Assembly (NCBI GenBank): GCA_003993805.1
Contig: RSEF01000002.1
Span: 66,528,934-66,592,933 of the forward strand
Length of the DNA: 64,000 bases
Origin: Himantopus leucocephalus
Taxonomy: Eukaryota; Chordata; Aves; Charadriiformes; Recurvirostridae
Direction: 5' to 3'
Of the stretch, positions 50,862 to 63,800 are shown one piece after another (positions within the stretch are counted from its first letter, which is position 1; every line of letters starts with the position of its first letter). Made by a program: the position numbers and the translations under genes. The notes beneath the pieces are model-generated. The model made no database searches and was not told the origin of the DNA. It worked only from the letters and a program-made list of their open reading frames with translations.

Positions 50862-52933
50862 GTATGTTTTGCTAATTCATATTGGTTATATGATAATTTT
50901 GTCGCTGCTGTAAAATTTTAGATTGTGCACGTGGCCAATTTGAAGTGATCAAATAGATTAAAGGTAGATCATCATATTAATGGGAGAGGATCCATATGTG
51001 AGAAATACAGTATGCTTGGACTGTAAGACAGGAGAAACCTTACTGTGAATATGACACCTTTCTAGATAGGTTCCTCTACATAGATGTTTTTTATGAATTG
51101 TTATAACTAAATATTTAGGTAAAGCAAATATTAAGGCTACTTTATATATAAAAGACTGTACTTATTTAATATGACTTGACTATTTTTAAATGATTTACGA
51201 CTAATCATTATCTTGCAACACATTTAAATGTCATCTGATTGTATTTCAGTTAAATTGAAAACTGAAACCTGAACCTACTCATATGCGATTAATTTTTTAA
51301 AATCGATTACAATAATCTAAAAAATGGAAATAACTGATTTTTTTTTTTTTACTTAGAAATAATACTGTGGTTTTGGTCAGTCAAAAGAAAAAACCAACAA
51401 CTTTCTTGAAAGAGAAAGAAAAGTACTTCTCATTTGCGCTATTTCTCTTCACATGGTGATAAGGGAGTACTCTTAATCTTTGAGAAACAAATATTTCCTT
51501 TATAGGAACCCTGTAAATTATAGCTGTTTTGATTAAAGTTCAGGAATTACTATTGGATGCCCCCCATATAACTCAAATGAGTTTCCCTCCTTTATATTAC
51601 CATTTCTCTTCAGATCCTGAAGAACTGTCTGAAATTTGTCAGACAGCACTAAATTTCACAAAGCTAATAGCTGTGATACTGGTAAACCCTGCATTAGTGG
51701 CACTTAGTATTTCACTGTGGCACTGGAGTTATATCATATATTTCAGATAAAAGGCTAAATTCGCAGAGATCATTTGCAAGAAAAGAGAAAAATATTTCTG
51801 ATAGCCTACAGAGCACTACTAGAGCTATATATTTGCTAAAAGAAGAAGAAATTACTGTATAGTTACTGTGTCTTGCTAATGACTTTCAAATGCTGATTAG
51901 ATGTGCTAGATCATCTATAACTGGTCTGGACTGACAAAGTTTCCTAATAGTCTGTATATAATCTCCATCGTGGATAACCACCCTCTGGTTCAGGATACAC
52001 GGGCTTTTCTTTTTCTTCCCTCCCGCAGTACCACATTTCATTAAAATGCATAATGCCTCTGATAAAAGGAATTATATTGTTTCTTTTTGGGCTACTTGCA
52101 ATGTCATCTTTTCCTACTTACCCAAAAACTGTTTCAGCTGAAGTCACAGCTCCTAGAAAAGCAGAAAGTAGGACTTCTGCACCTGTAGAATTACTTTAAA
52201 CTAGGCCACTTGCATGCAATGTGTAAGTGGTAGAAGGTCAATGTGTGATGATCCAAAATTTTCCTAGCCTTTACTAACTATATTGGATTGGGTGTTACAT
52301 ATCTAGGCATTTGGAAACAGTCATCATCTGCTCTAGCAGGGGTATGTATCAGTTGTAATTTCTTTAAGTGATGTGCACACAGTAGAAATGTGTAGGGAAC
52401 TCCATATGTAGTGTTTGCTGTTGTGGGAGTATCAAGAGCTGTTCATCTGGCACGAGCTCGCTTTGCTGTCCTTAATTAGTATCCTTGGAGCAGTTTACAT
52501 CAGATTCATTGTCACTGCTGGAGTAAATGAATAAGAACAAGATGACACAGTTGCCTGGTTTGCAACAAAACAAGTTCTTAAATTATTTATTTTGCATATC
52601 TGCACTATGGCATGTTTTTCTCCCTGTTAATTCTTAAATAGCTGGATTCTGTTTGTGAGCTTGTAAGACACTGTGTAGTTTTCCTTCCCTGTAGTACCAT
52701 TAGTTGAAGGATGGGGCACAGGTATGGCTGTCAGTGAACAACACAGGCCAGAAATGCATCTGCAGAGGATAGTTCTGTGTCTTGATTGGAAAATATATGA
52801 ATAGTAAATCTTGAAGGACCACAGTTAGTATAAGTTAAACTATCTCTTTGTCAAGGTATAGATGGGAGTGGAACAGAGTGAATCCCTATGTCAGAAATGT
52901 GTGAAGAAAAACACTTTTAAAGTAAAATTCATC

Positions 52934-52965
52934 AAGTCTACTTCAGTGTTTAAGTCTACTTCAGT
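52934..52965. repeat. 14-bp direct repeat, period 18
   Basis: aagtctacttcagt occurs at 52,934-52,947 and again at 52,952-52,965, separated by gttt. Confidence 0.7.
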
Positions 52966-53320
52966 CAGCTTTCTTAGATGCCATAATTAAAATTTTCCTT
53001 TACGAAGCTCCATTAAGTTGCTATGTAGAAAATAAAGCTACTTATTTAAAAAGTTTATCATGTTGTAACAATATACTTTCTATAATTGATATTAAAAAAA
53101 TGCTTGTGAGCACTTTGAAAGAGTTGTGTACCTACTATGTAAATGTTCATTATAATGTAAAGTAACTAAAGAGCAAATTGAGTGAAGTCTTCCCAGAATT
53201 CTCATATAAACTTTTTTTTTATATACTCTTCTACACATGGAATGGGATTTTTAACGTTGAAAACGCACTTTCTATTAGCATGCAACAAGTTAACTAGCTA
53301 TATTGGTGTTGCACCTCTCT

Positions 53321-53360
53321 AAAAACAAAAAACCCCAAACAAAACCACAAAAAAAAAAAT
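53321..53360. repeat. A-rich low-complexity tract
   Basis: A runs are interrupted by cccc and cac groups. No adjoining transposon body was recognised. Confidence 0.75.
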
Positions 53361-54388
53361 TCCCCTGAAGTTCAAGCATATGGCAGTAATAGTTTTTTGA
53401 CTAAAGAGTGAACACTTACATCTATAATTGTTTTTTCATGGATGTTGCAGTTTTGACTGATTTATGGTTTAATTTATAGTTGACATTTTAAGTACTTTGT
53501 AAAACACATTAGTTTTTGCAAGGTTTTATGTTCTATATGTAATTTTATTTTATCTCCTGTGTGATAAAACAGTTTAACTATAACTTGTTACTATAAACCC
53601 ATAAAGAGTAAAGTGAAGAGTTTGAACTAATCTTAAAATCCAACCCACCCTCTAAGCTTCTTTTGGGGCAAAGTACTAATTTCCAGCTTCACGCTACATA
53701 TTAATGTAGCATGCAGCACTGCGGTAACCTGTATCTTCAGTCAGAAAAGAAGAGGTTTGAATTATAAATGTGTAGTTTACAAAGTTCAGTCTAAAAGTAC
53801 TCTGGGTTATTTTCATGCAAGTTTGGTAACATGGTAGAAATGAGACAGTGGCATTTGCTTGTTTTCCTCCCCTTCCACTTCCTACCCACTCACCCCCCCA
53901 AATGCACTTTTAGGAATGTGTAGTTTTTTAGGATACTTTTAACTCAACGTAGTAGAAGCTGAATTTCAGGTAATCAAGTTTATTTTGATAAAACTGAATT
54001 CTTAATAGATGCCTTTTTTTTTACTTTATCAGATACATTGTCTTTTAGCTAGAATGATATCTTCATATAATCTGATACAATGACTTGATGCTAATTGTGT
54101 ACTTGTATCTAATTTCTAAGATTCCTGTGGGGTTTTTTTAATCAGACTTTTGGAAAGGTTAGTCTAAAGACTGGGTCTTTGTTTTGTATTCATGTTTGAC
54201 AGTCCATAACATTGGTATTCCTCTCTTTCATGAATGTGGGCAGCTAGATGGCTGTTTGAGTTTAGAGTTAGGATTACTTCCCGGGGGATGGAGCAGGTGG
54301 AAATCGCTCTTCAGATGCGAATTCTTTGCTGCTGTCAGGCTCCCCATATAACAGAGGTTAACAAGACTTTTCATAGGCTTCAAACGTT

Positions 54389-54407
54389 TAAAAAAAAAAA
54401 AAAAAAN
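54389..54407. repeat. Poly-A run ending in an N
   Basis: An A homopolymer ends at the N at 54,407. The true length is probably uncertain. No retroposed gene could be recognised immediately upstream. Confidence 0.8.
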
Positions 54408-54533
54408 TGGAATAATATTTTGGTTTTATACATATTTAAAAAGGCGGGGGGAGGTTAAGGCTGAATCTTCGTTTTGCTCATTACATATGGCAGAGATGAC
54501 AAGAATTTGGAAGATTTGTCCCGCTTATCAACC

Positions 54534-55000
54534 TTTCACAGAATCACAGAATGGTCAGGGTCAGAAGGGACCTCTGGAGATCATCTAGTCCAACCCCCCT
54601 GCCACAGCAGGGTCACCTACAGCAGGTTGCACTAGATGGCGTCCAGGCAGGTTTTGAATGTCTCCAGTGTGGGAGACTCCACAACCTCCCTGGCTAGCCT
54701 GTTCCAGTACTCTGTCACCCTCAAAGTAAAGTTCCTCCTCGTTTTTAGGTGGAACTTCCTATATTCAAGTTTGTGCCCATTACGTCTTGTCCTATCACTG
54801 GGCACCACTGAAAAAAGACTGTTCTCATCCACCTGGCACCCTCTCCTTAAGTATTTATAAGTATTGATACGATCCCCCCTCAGTCTTCTCTTCTCTGGAC
54901 TAAAAAGACCCAAGTCCCTCAGCCTTTCTTCATGGGAAAGATGTTCCAGTCCCCTAATCATCTTTGTAGCCCTTTGCTGTACCCTCTCCAGCAGTTGCTG
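54534..55000 (-). mobile_element. CR1 3' fragment with intact terminal repeats, minus orientation
   Basis: Its low-coordinate end, ttcacagaatcacagaatgg, is the reverse complement of two CR1 octamer units. A 109-codon frame on the minus strand (54,961-54,632) carries the CR1 ORF2 C-terminus: [20 protein letters not shown], then [18 protein letters not shown], and near the end [20 protein letters not shown]. That tail is uninterrupted, which suggests a relatively young copy. It is 5'-truncated near 55,000. Confidence 0.95.
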
Positions 55001-57067
55001 CTGTTCAGTCTTTCATTAGATTAAAGTAAATGTTCATGCTGAACTGTCTGCAAAAGATGGCTTAAAGGTGATTTTCATTTGGTTTATAAGCAGGCATCAT
55101 GCCAAAACCAACTGACTACCTTAGTGGAAAGCTGTTATGCAAGATCTGTGTTACACCAATGGAAAAGCTCCCTTGCTGAAATTAAGCTAGATCCTAAGTG
55201 GTCTCTAACATAGTTTTCAGGTTCTTTTTTTTTCAATTGCTTGGCATGCTCTCTATGTTTTAGTTGTCTGTATACCATGTCAATCATAGATCAAAAGCTA
55301 GACAGGGCATTCCAGACATCATCGTATAACTTTATAATGTCCACAGGAACTACCAACTCAAGCAGGTGTTAGTTCAGCATTATGAGAGTATTATTAAGAG
55401 ACTAGGCTTGTAAAAGACAGAAGAAAAATGTCAAAGAAAAACTTTTTCCTTCTCTAAGCTAAAATCCTTGTGCTCCACCTTGGTTGTGCCCTGTGTTGGT
55501 ACCTTGGTTGTGCCTTGGTTCAGTGACTGGCTTCTGATCCAGGTCAGATACATGCTAACACACAAAGGTGTTCTTACATGAACTGGAACTGGTCCTTCAT
55601 AAATAGCTGGTGCATGTCTTTAAAACTTAGTATGTCTGTTAACTTTCAAATGTGAAATTCTGAGAGGAATGCAAATTTGATAGGGTGGGTACAGTGTCAG
55701 AAAACAATGGATGAAGCTTAATTTTTTTTTTTTCCTTCAAACTTTTCATTTACCCACCTCCAGTAACTTCAGATTCTTATTATTCATGGGGCAAAAGCTG
55801 GCATATGCAGTGGCTGTTTCTGAGTTAAGCACATGTTGATTTTTTGCTATCAGTTTTTGCTAGGTCCTACAACAGATGACTGCTGGAGCTGACAGCTTGG
55901 CTTTTCTCTTGTGCTCGTTGCTCTTTCATCCTCTCATTTTTTACAAAAATTCAAGGAACTTGAGATCTTTGGTCTGCCGTTCTTGGTTGAAACTGGCCAC
56001 AAGTTGAAAGTTACTGGGAGAAAGAAGGCCTGGCAGAATAGTATTGTACATGGAAATAGGGCTAAACGGGCTATTTGCTAAAGCCTCTGCAGCTGGAATA
56101 GCCAAGGGATAGCTACCTTTTTGGCTTGTGACATGCTCCATAGATGCTAAGACTACGAAGAATTGTTTGTATTCCATACTACACCTAACTATTTAGGCCT
56201 ACGACAGACTAATCACAACACTGTTATGATACTGGGTTTTGTTAGTAGCTTTTTAGGAGGGTAAGAATTAATTAATCTTAGTTAAACCCTTCTCTTTGTT
56301 CCTGAGGTCCCTCTTGTCATGGTAATACGTCATAATGGTATGAAAAGTAGAGGTGATGGGTTTTTTCTTCAGCCTTTTCTAGTAGAAACTGAATTCCCAA
56401 AGGGTAAAGTGGAAGTGCTTTTCACTGGTCTACTTCAACTTTCCTGACCCATGGTATTTGAACCTTGTACGTGTGTCTTTTGCAGAGTTAGAATTTTTGG
56501 CAGACAGTTGATTCTATGTAGAGTAACAGCCACTGCTCCTGGAGAAAAAGTAGTTTTTCCAAGAGGCAGAGTACTGCATTAAGGTATTCCTCTTCTAACA
56601 AACTTGTAAAAGATTGCAAAAACTGTAAACCAGATGTCTAGTAAAATAAGGTCCACAAAAGCATTTTAATACATCAGCTGCTCTAGACTTCTCAGCAGCT
56701 ACCAAATTTATGGTATTTTTTTGTGGTATTGTTAGAGGTGATACTTGAAAGAGAGCATCTGCCACTGCTGTCAGGCATGCTGTCATGCACAAATTATCAA
56801 CAAAACAATTTTGTTACTCTATGTCTTTAAATCCAGTATATAGTAATTTACTGCTGTGGACATTCCGGAAATACTGTATGTCTACCACTACAGCTGAGCA
56901 ATGGAAGCAATAGGGAAATGGGAAATCATTTAAAATTCTCACAATCCTTTGATTGTGAAAAACCTGTAATTTCTTGAAAGGTAATGCCAGTTGCACAGTA
57001 GTTACATCTGGTATTTTTCAGGCCGCATTATGTTGTTTTGGTCTTACCTATGTGAGTACTTTAAATA

Positions 57068-57912
57068 GTATCTCACAATTGCAGAGTGGTTGAGGTTGGA
57101 AGGATCTCCGGTATCATCTGGTCCAATACCGCTGCTCAAGCAGGGCCACCTAGAGCTGGTTGCCCAGGACCATGTCTTGACAGCTTTTGAATATCTCCAA
57201 GGAGGGAAATTCCACAGTGTCTCCAGGTAAGCTGTGCCAGTGCTTGGTTATCCTGACAGTTAAAAAATAATAATTCTTGTTTCCTAATGTTCAAAGGGAA
57301 TCTCCTTTGTTTCAGTTTACGCCCATTGCCTCTGGTCCTGTCACTGGGCACCACTGAAAACAGTCTGGCTCAGTCTTTACACCCTCCCTCCAGGTATTTA
57401 TAGACATTAATAGGATCCTTCCTGACCCTTGTCTTCTCCAGGCTGAGCAGTCCTGGCTTTCTCAGACTTCCCTCATTATGTGAGTCCATCATCTTTGTGG
57501 CCCTCTGTTGGACCTTCTCCAGTATGCCCATATCTCTCTTGAACTGGGGAGCCAAGAACTGGACACAGAACCCCAGGTGTGGCCTCACTAGTGCTGAGCA
57601 GAGGGGCAGGATCACCTCCCTCAACCTGCTGGCAATACTTTGCCTAATGCAGCCCAGGATACTGGTAGCCTTTTCTGCCACAAGTGCATGATGCTGGCTC
57701 GTGCTCAACCTGGTGTTGCTGGGGCCCCCAGGTCCTTTTCTGTCAAGCTCCTTTCCAGCTGGGTGGCTCCTCAGTATACACTGGTGGGTGGGGTTGTTCC
57801 TTACCAGGTGCAGGATTTTGCACCATTTCTTGTTGAACTTTGAGGTTCTTGTCACCTGTTTCTCCAGCCTGTCGGGGTCCCTCTGGACATCCCCCATTGC
57901 ATAGATTAGTTT
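57068..57912 (-). mobile_element. CR1 3' fragment of about 0.85 kb, minus orientation
   Basis: A 184-codon minus-strand frame (57,924-57,370) encodes the C-terminal part of CR1 ORF2. It includes [19 protein letters not shown] sequence (here [20 protein letters not shown]), [13 protein letters not shown] and a degraded LLSLEKTRVRKDPINVYKYL. The next frame (57,354-57,136) begins VPSDRTRGNGRKLKQRRFPL and loses homology through frameshifts. The 3' end near 57,070 (cacaattgcagagtggttga) is a worn version of the octamer end, so this copy is older than the one at 54.5 kb. Confidence 0.93.
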
Positions 57913-57960
57913 CTTGAATTTCACTTATGAAACTCCTTAAAAATGGTATATTTACTCAGG

Positions 57961-57992
57961 CATAAATTATTAGTTGCATAAATTATTAGTTG
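57961..57992. repeat. 16-bp exact tandem pair
   Basis: cataaattattagttg is repeated twice in tandem, about 50 bp beyond the 5' end of the CR1 copy. Confidence 0.9.
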
Positions 57993-60900
57993 CAAACATA
58001 CTTATATTTTTTAGAATTGTAACAAAAAGAGCGATCTCACTTGTATTAAAACTTGTAGTTAAGAGTTTTCATGATTCCTGTAATTACTTTAACAACAATG
58101 GTATGAGTGAAATGTGGGAATAAATGGGAAAAATCATTTTTTCTTTTGAGGCTTTGTAGCAGTTCATTTCTGTAGCAATATAACTGCCTCCGATGTGATG
58201 GTTTTTTTTTTAAATTGTTACCATTTTACTGGCATAAACTATGCAATGAAAGTACAGGCTAAGTCATCATTCATATAGCTTGATTTGCTGTTGGAAGGAG
58301 CTCTGAGTAAACTAGTAAAAGCTTACTCCAGAGTCTACCTTCTCAAACAAAGTCCACTAATTAAAGAAAAGAGTTATTTTGAAAATGAGGAATTCTTAAG
58401 CATTTCTCCACAGAGAGTGAGCATTGTGCTGGCAAGTATGTTTTACTTGTTTGAAAGGTCTAGTTTTGTAGATCTGAAAACGTAAGTATTCATAGAACAT
58501 CTGTGCTATACCCCAAACTCACTGCAGGTAAAATTATAATAAAGGTGATGCAAGTAGTATTTATTAATTATGGACAGTTAGGAATAAGTGTTCTACAAAC
58601 AACTTAATTGTCTGGGCGCCAGCCTGTTCTGGAACTTCAAGTATTTGAAAATCAAACCAGAGGAAAAAATGTCAGTTTGGAATTCAGTTGTGCAACTGTT
58701 GTAACTTTTTATTTCTTTATAAAACCAGCTACCACAGAATAAGAAGGCTGAAGGAGTTGCATTTGTCACACATTCTTGAATTTTCTATTATGTTTAGAAA
58801 ACAAGCATTATAAAACCTACCTGTCTGGGAACTAAAATGCTTTGAAAATCTATTGCTATAGAGAATGATAAATGAGTTGAGTTAAGTTTTGCACATACGG
58901 CCAGATAAAAGTTTATCTTCAGGGCATGAGTAGCTGCCAACAATCTGTCCAAACTACTTTAATCTGTTTCTATACTTCAGTTCCTATTCCGTTTTTAACA
59001 TTTGATTTAACTCTGGCTTGAAATATTTTGGTATCTACTTTAAGCCACTGAGTAATACTGATTCTGTGTGATCAGCTACTTGTTTAAGATACAGTCAGAT
59101 AATATGAGTGTTATGTGGTGGAAGAAGGTGGTCTCAGCAGGTATTAAGCTCCTAATAGTATCACTCTCTCTGTATTATTGATGTAAAATTACACAGTAAA
59201 ACGTTATCAGAAGGCATGATCATATATTTCATTTCCTAATTATTTTCTTGTATTTTCTGTGCAGGCTTGAGTGGCTAGCACCCATTGTGTTTCATTAGAT
59301 TTGCAGCAAAATAAGCAGTAACAAAGAAATATATTACTAGTTATTTATTTTTCATATTTAAAAAAAAGACTAGTAAGAGTTGAAAAAGTTGATCTGTAAG
59401 GAGGCTGTGTATTGTCAGGCATAAATTCTCCTGTTCCCACTGTGTGTGATAATACATTTCCCCAGAATTTCAGGGCATTTGGTGGCTTGACTGGAGTAGC
59501 AGTCTAAATATCTTGAAATCCCAAACAATTCCCCCAGTTTTGGGGAAAAGCTGAAGTTGAGAATCATCAAAGCGGATCCCAGAGGCAGGGCGAGGCAGGG
59601 CAAGTCAGGTAAACAAACTATATATGTGTAACTGATAGACTGTGGGTATGTTGTCGAAGGCTTTGAAAATAAAAGACAAAGAAACTACCCTTGCAGAAGT
59701 TAGGTTCAAGAATTCCTTGAGTAGAATCAGCTTATAATATGCTTCCTGTAAAGTGTCTGTTCCTAACATTGATGCAATGCATTATGTTTTTTTTAAAGAT
59801 ACTGTCCCCTTTTTCTTCTGTTAGATTAATGATTTTTTTTTCTTTTCTTACCTGAAGACTTTACTAGGCAAGCTGTTAACGTTAACTTGATAACTCTTTG
59901 AAACAATTGAAAAACATCTCTTGGTGGTCCTCATCTTTACCGTGAAAAAGGAATTTCTGCATAGCCTATAAAGTTCTGATTATTAGGTCTAACGAGGAGT
60001 GATCTTGCAGTAGATTTAAAGTTGTCTCACTAAAAATTTAGAAATGATCCTCAAATCAATCTTAATGTGTTCATAAGGAAAGGATGACTTGCACATGTTA
60101 ATCGTATTCTGACTTTCATATGGGGCTTAAGGTGTGTGGTTGGCTGGAGTTGGAATGGAAGCATGTATAGGCTTGAGCTATCTTAGTCTAGCAGTTCTCT
60201 TTCCAGTGGTAGAAAACCTGATGTGGAGCAACCTGCTTTTTAAGGAGCGTGCAGTTGAGGAGGGCACTGGATTCTCCATACAAATGCTGTGGTCCATGAT
60301 GCCACGCTGTAATTGCTCTTGGTACATATGAAGGGTAAATGAAATTTAGCTCAAACATTTAACTTCTTCACTTGCAGTTCTGATTGCAGGTGTCCATGTA
60401 GCTTTACACAGCCTTCCTCTGTCTGTCAAGTAAAAACAAATAGGAAAAAGTTAAACTTTGCTTTTCACTGTAATGAAGTCAAGCGATAAATCTCTGCAGC
60501 TGTGCCTGTTGCGTCTTCCTAGGCTCCTGTTTGGTAAAGGAGAATGTGCTTTTTCCCTGCTAAATTTTCAACCGAAGGTTTATCTTCTTGTTTTTAACAT
60601 GCCTATTGTAATCTTATGGCTTTGTCAACTCCTTTGACTTGTACTTTTATGTGTTTAAGCTTTTCTCTGCCTCCTCTGTTTGCTTGTGAGCTCTGCTTTC
60701 ATCAAGAGAGAAAATGCTCCTTAGGTCAGCTACAGGCACTCTTCTTTGAGTTGTATATGCGTATGTTTTGGGGTTTTTTTTTGTATTGTTCTTTAGAAAT
60801 ACTTAAGTGTGTTAGGGAGGTTGATGGGGAGAGTGAGTTCTGCTGTGCTGTCAGAGCTCTCAAATCAGGGAGCCTGTTTAGCCAATATTCTTAAAATATT

Positions 60901-61779
60901 TTGAATGTTTTGAACCTTTACTTGTGGCATCAATGTTAATGTGTGCTTTGCATTAGGATCAGAAAGTTGATTGAATTGATTTTGATTTTTCTGCTGAAAT
61001 TTAAGCCAAAAAAGAAGGAAAGATAGTTAAAAAGTCCTAATTTCTGATTCCATTTCTGTTATGATGGGTGACAATTTAATGATTGTCCCATGTAATATAG
61101 CTACTGCGTATCTGACTGTACATTGTAAGAAGGACCCTATTCTCATAATAATTTTAAATAAGAACCAACTTCCTAACTGTAAACCAGAATGTTTTCCTAC
61201 GAGGGCCAAACGAGCACTGTGTATTAAGGACAGGTAAATGGAAGATGCCAGCTGAACTCAGTACTTAGACCAGAATAATGATTCAAATAATAAGGTATCA
61301 AAATGGATGGTGTTTATGGAATAGCACTTATGGAATAGTAACTGTGTTGATAATTTTCCTGTTTTAGTGGGCCCTTAAAATGGTTTGCAGTGGAGCCACT
61401 TATGTGTTAAAAGACTCTAACCTCTGGTTGCAAAGGTTTGGTTTCATCCCTTTTACCTGTCTAGTTGCGCAGAATATTTTCTATCAAAGTAGTCTGCGAT
61501 GTCAGTGAAATTAGCTTGCTGTAGTAGGTTACACTAGGTAGGGGTTTTCTCCTGCTATGTTACAATTACTTCTTCTGGAAAATATTTTCATCCTTGATTC
61601 ATTTGAAGGAAGGTGTACCATTTATTGTGTGTTGAGAAATATGCTTCTAATACTAACATATGTAGTAAATATGACCAATATGTTGAAGATGTGAGCAAAA
61701 TTGGTTTACAAGTGAATAAGCAAGGCCGAAAATATTCTCAAGATTCTTGGATTTTAATCAGGCGATGTGTTTGGATCAT

Positions 61780-62234
61780 TCAGAGGAGGGCCACGAAGAT
61801 GATCAGAGGGCTGGAGCACCTCTCCTATGAAGACAGGCTGAGACAGTTGGGGTTGTTCAGCCTGGAGAAGAGGAGGCTCTGGGGAGACCTTATAGCAGCC
61901 TTCCAGTACCTAAAGGGGGCCTACCGCAAAGATGGGGAGGGACTTTTTTTTTTATCAGGGAGTGTAGTGATAGGACAAGGGGTAACAGTTTTAAAGTGAA
62001 AGAAGGTAGATTTAGATGAGATATTAGGAAGAAATTTTTTACTGTGAGGGTGGTGCGGCACTGGAACAGGCTCCTTAGAGAAGTTGTGGATGCCTCATCC
62101 CTGGAAGTGTTCAAGGCCAGGCTGGATGGGGCTTTGAGCAACCTGGTCTAGTGGGAGGTCTCCCTGCCCATGGCAGTGGGGTTGGAACTAGATGGTCTTT
62201 AAGGTCCCTTCCAACTCTAATCATTCTGTGATGC
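61780..62234 (+). mobile_element. CR1 3' fragment, plus orientation
   Basis: A frame from about 61,790 to 61,930 encodes [20 protein letters not shown], then [20 protein letters not shown], the CR1 ORF2 C-terminus. A run of ten T near 61,945-61,955 is followed by a frame break. The 3' UTR (gttggaactagatggtcttt, aaggtcccttccaactc) and a single terminal tcattctgtgatg complete the element. It is 5'-truncated. It is inverted relative to the equivalent region at 54.5 kb. Confidence 0.95.
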
Positions 62235-62929
62235 ATGGGACAGATCACCATAGGTTATTCCAGTTCTAAATGTTAAAAACAACTAGAATAGCAGACTAAG
62301 CATATGTACAAACAGGAAGTAGTGTCAGTGAAAAATATTTTGGTGATTGTATAAAATGTAATAGTAAAGCTGACATCTGCCAAGTACAGTACTGATTTTC
62401 ATATCATTTTAAAGTGGTATTCTGGTCTCCTTTACCTTCTTTTATTCTGAAAAACAAGAATTTTTTCAGTGTTCTAAGCATTCTGTATGGCAGAGTTTTT
62501 GATTTAGTCATTAAACTTAAGATGTAAATAATTCACACTGTGTCTGTTCTGTATCACTGGGTTTCTCCAAAAAGAGATTACTAGAATACATCAGAAGAAT
62601 AATGGAGCAAAGTGGTACATAGAATCCTATTAAATGGAAAAGATAAAATAATGCTTTTGAGTATCCTTCTGTATATGTCAAAGTAATATAAATCAGTAAG
62701 TTAAAATTTGAGAATGTGAATATGCATGTAGATGTGCTTTTTTTTTTTTTGGGACATTGTTTGCTATAGATAAGAAAATTCCATAATGTTTTTAGTAAAA
62801 ATAGTGTTAAAAATTCCTAAAGCGTACTGAATCAATATAGCAATTCAAAAAAGATGCAGTGTGATCAAGCTTGGATTAAAAGCATCTGTGTGCTTGTCAA
62901 TAAGGAACTGTGATGAGTTTGGGGGTATC

Positions 62930-63800
62930 ATATTGACTGTGTATTAATACATGGTATCCTATAAGACCATCAGCTGATTGTTTAGAATGTAAATGAATCT
63001 GTTGATGGATCCAGTGACTGATGGCTTAAATTCCAATTAATCAATTGCTTCATCGGTTTCTTAATTCAGATCAAATATCTCAAGTACACACAGTTCTTTC
63101 ATGGTCTTAAGAGAAATTAATGCTTTAAAACTAATTTAATCAGTCTTGTATAAATGCCACTACGTTTTTTCGATTGCATCCTATGTGATGGTATTGTAGC
63201 TTAAATGTTTGGGACATTTCAGGTGTCTTGGGTTTTTCTTCCTCCTTAGAAGCTATCGTGATTGAAAGCTTGTTACAGTGGTAAATGAAACTCAGTACTC
63301 CAACATGTCATCTTGGTGCTGCTATTCATCTTGTCATCAGTTTAAAATTTTCATGCACATAGTCACTTAAGTAATATAAATGATTTAAAAATTAAGTTGT
63401 TCATAAATGATCTGGCGTTAGGTGTGCAAAGTCGAAGTCCATTTATCTTTTTATTGGGTATATTCTAGTAACCCATCTCTTTCAATGCTTTTGATTTAAA
63501 AAAGGAGGGCTGGTAATATTAACAGGCAATATATAGCTGTTTATGACACCACAGTTCCATGTGCCCTGCTTCCCAGTGACCCATCAATTAATTCATCAAC
63601 ACTTGACACAGGCTCTTCACTGTGACACTTATACCAGTTGATCTTAATTTGATTGCCGTTAAAACCTTCCTTTCCTGACAACTGTTGTCAATTATACAAA
63701 ATAAAATCAAGTATTCATAAGTAGGCTGTAATAGGATATAGGCAGACAGATTTAATAATTCAGTTTTGCTGAGGCTTGAAAGGCATTAGTTGTAGCTGTT
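62930..63800. promoter_or_regulatory. Candidate conserved non-coding element(s), unproven
   Basis: This stretch lacks transposon similarity and low complexity. It is unusually rich in homeodomain-type AATTA cores: CAATTAATCAATTG at 63,034 and ccatcaattaattcatc at 63,581. A near-palindrome TGACAACTGTTGTCA lies at 63,676. This texture is common in vertebrate enhancers. I cannot measure conservation here, so this is pattern-based inference only. Confidence 0.25.

Noticed and set aside
53321..54407. Poly-A tracts as tails of processed pseudogenes
   Set aside because: No coding remnant or target-site duplication is visible next to either tract.
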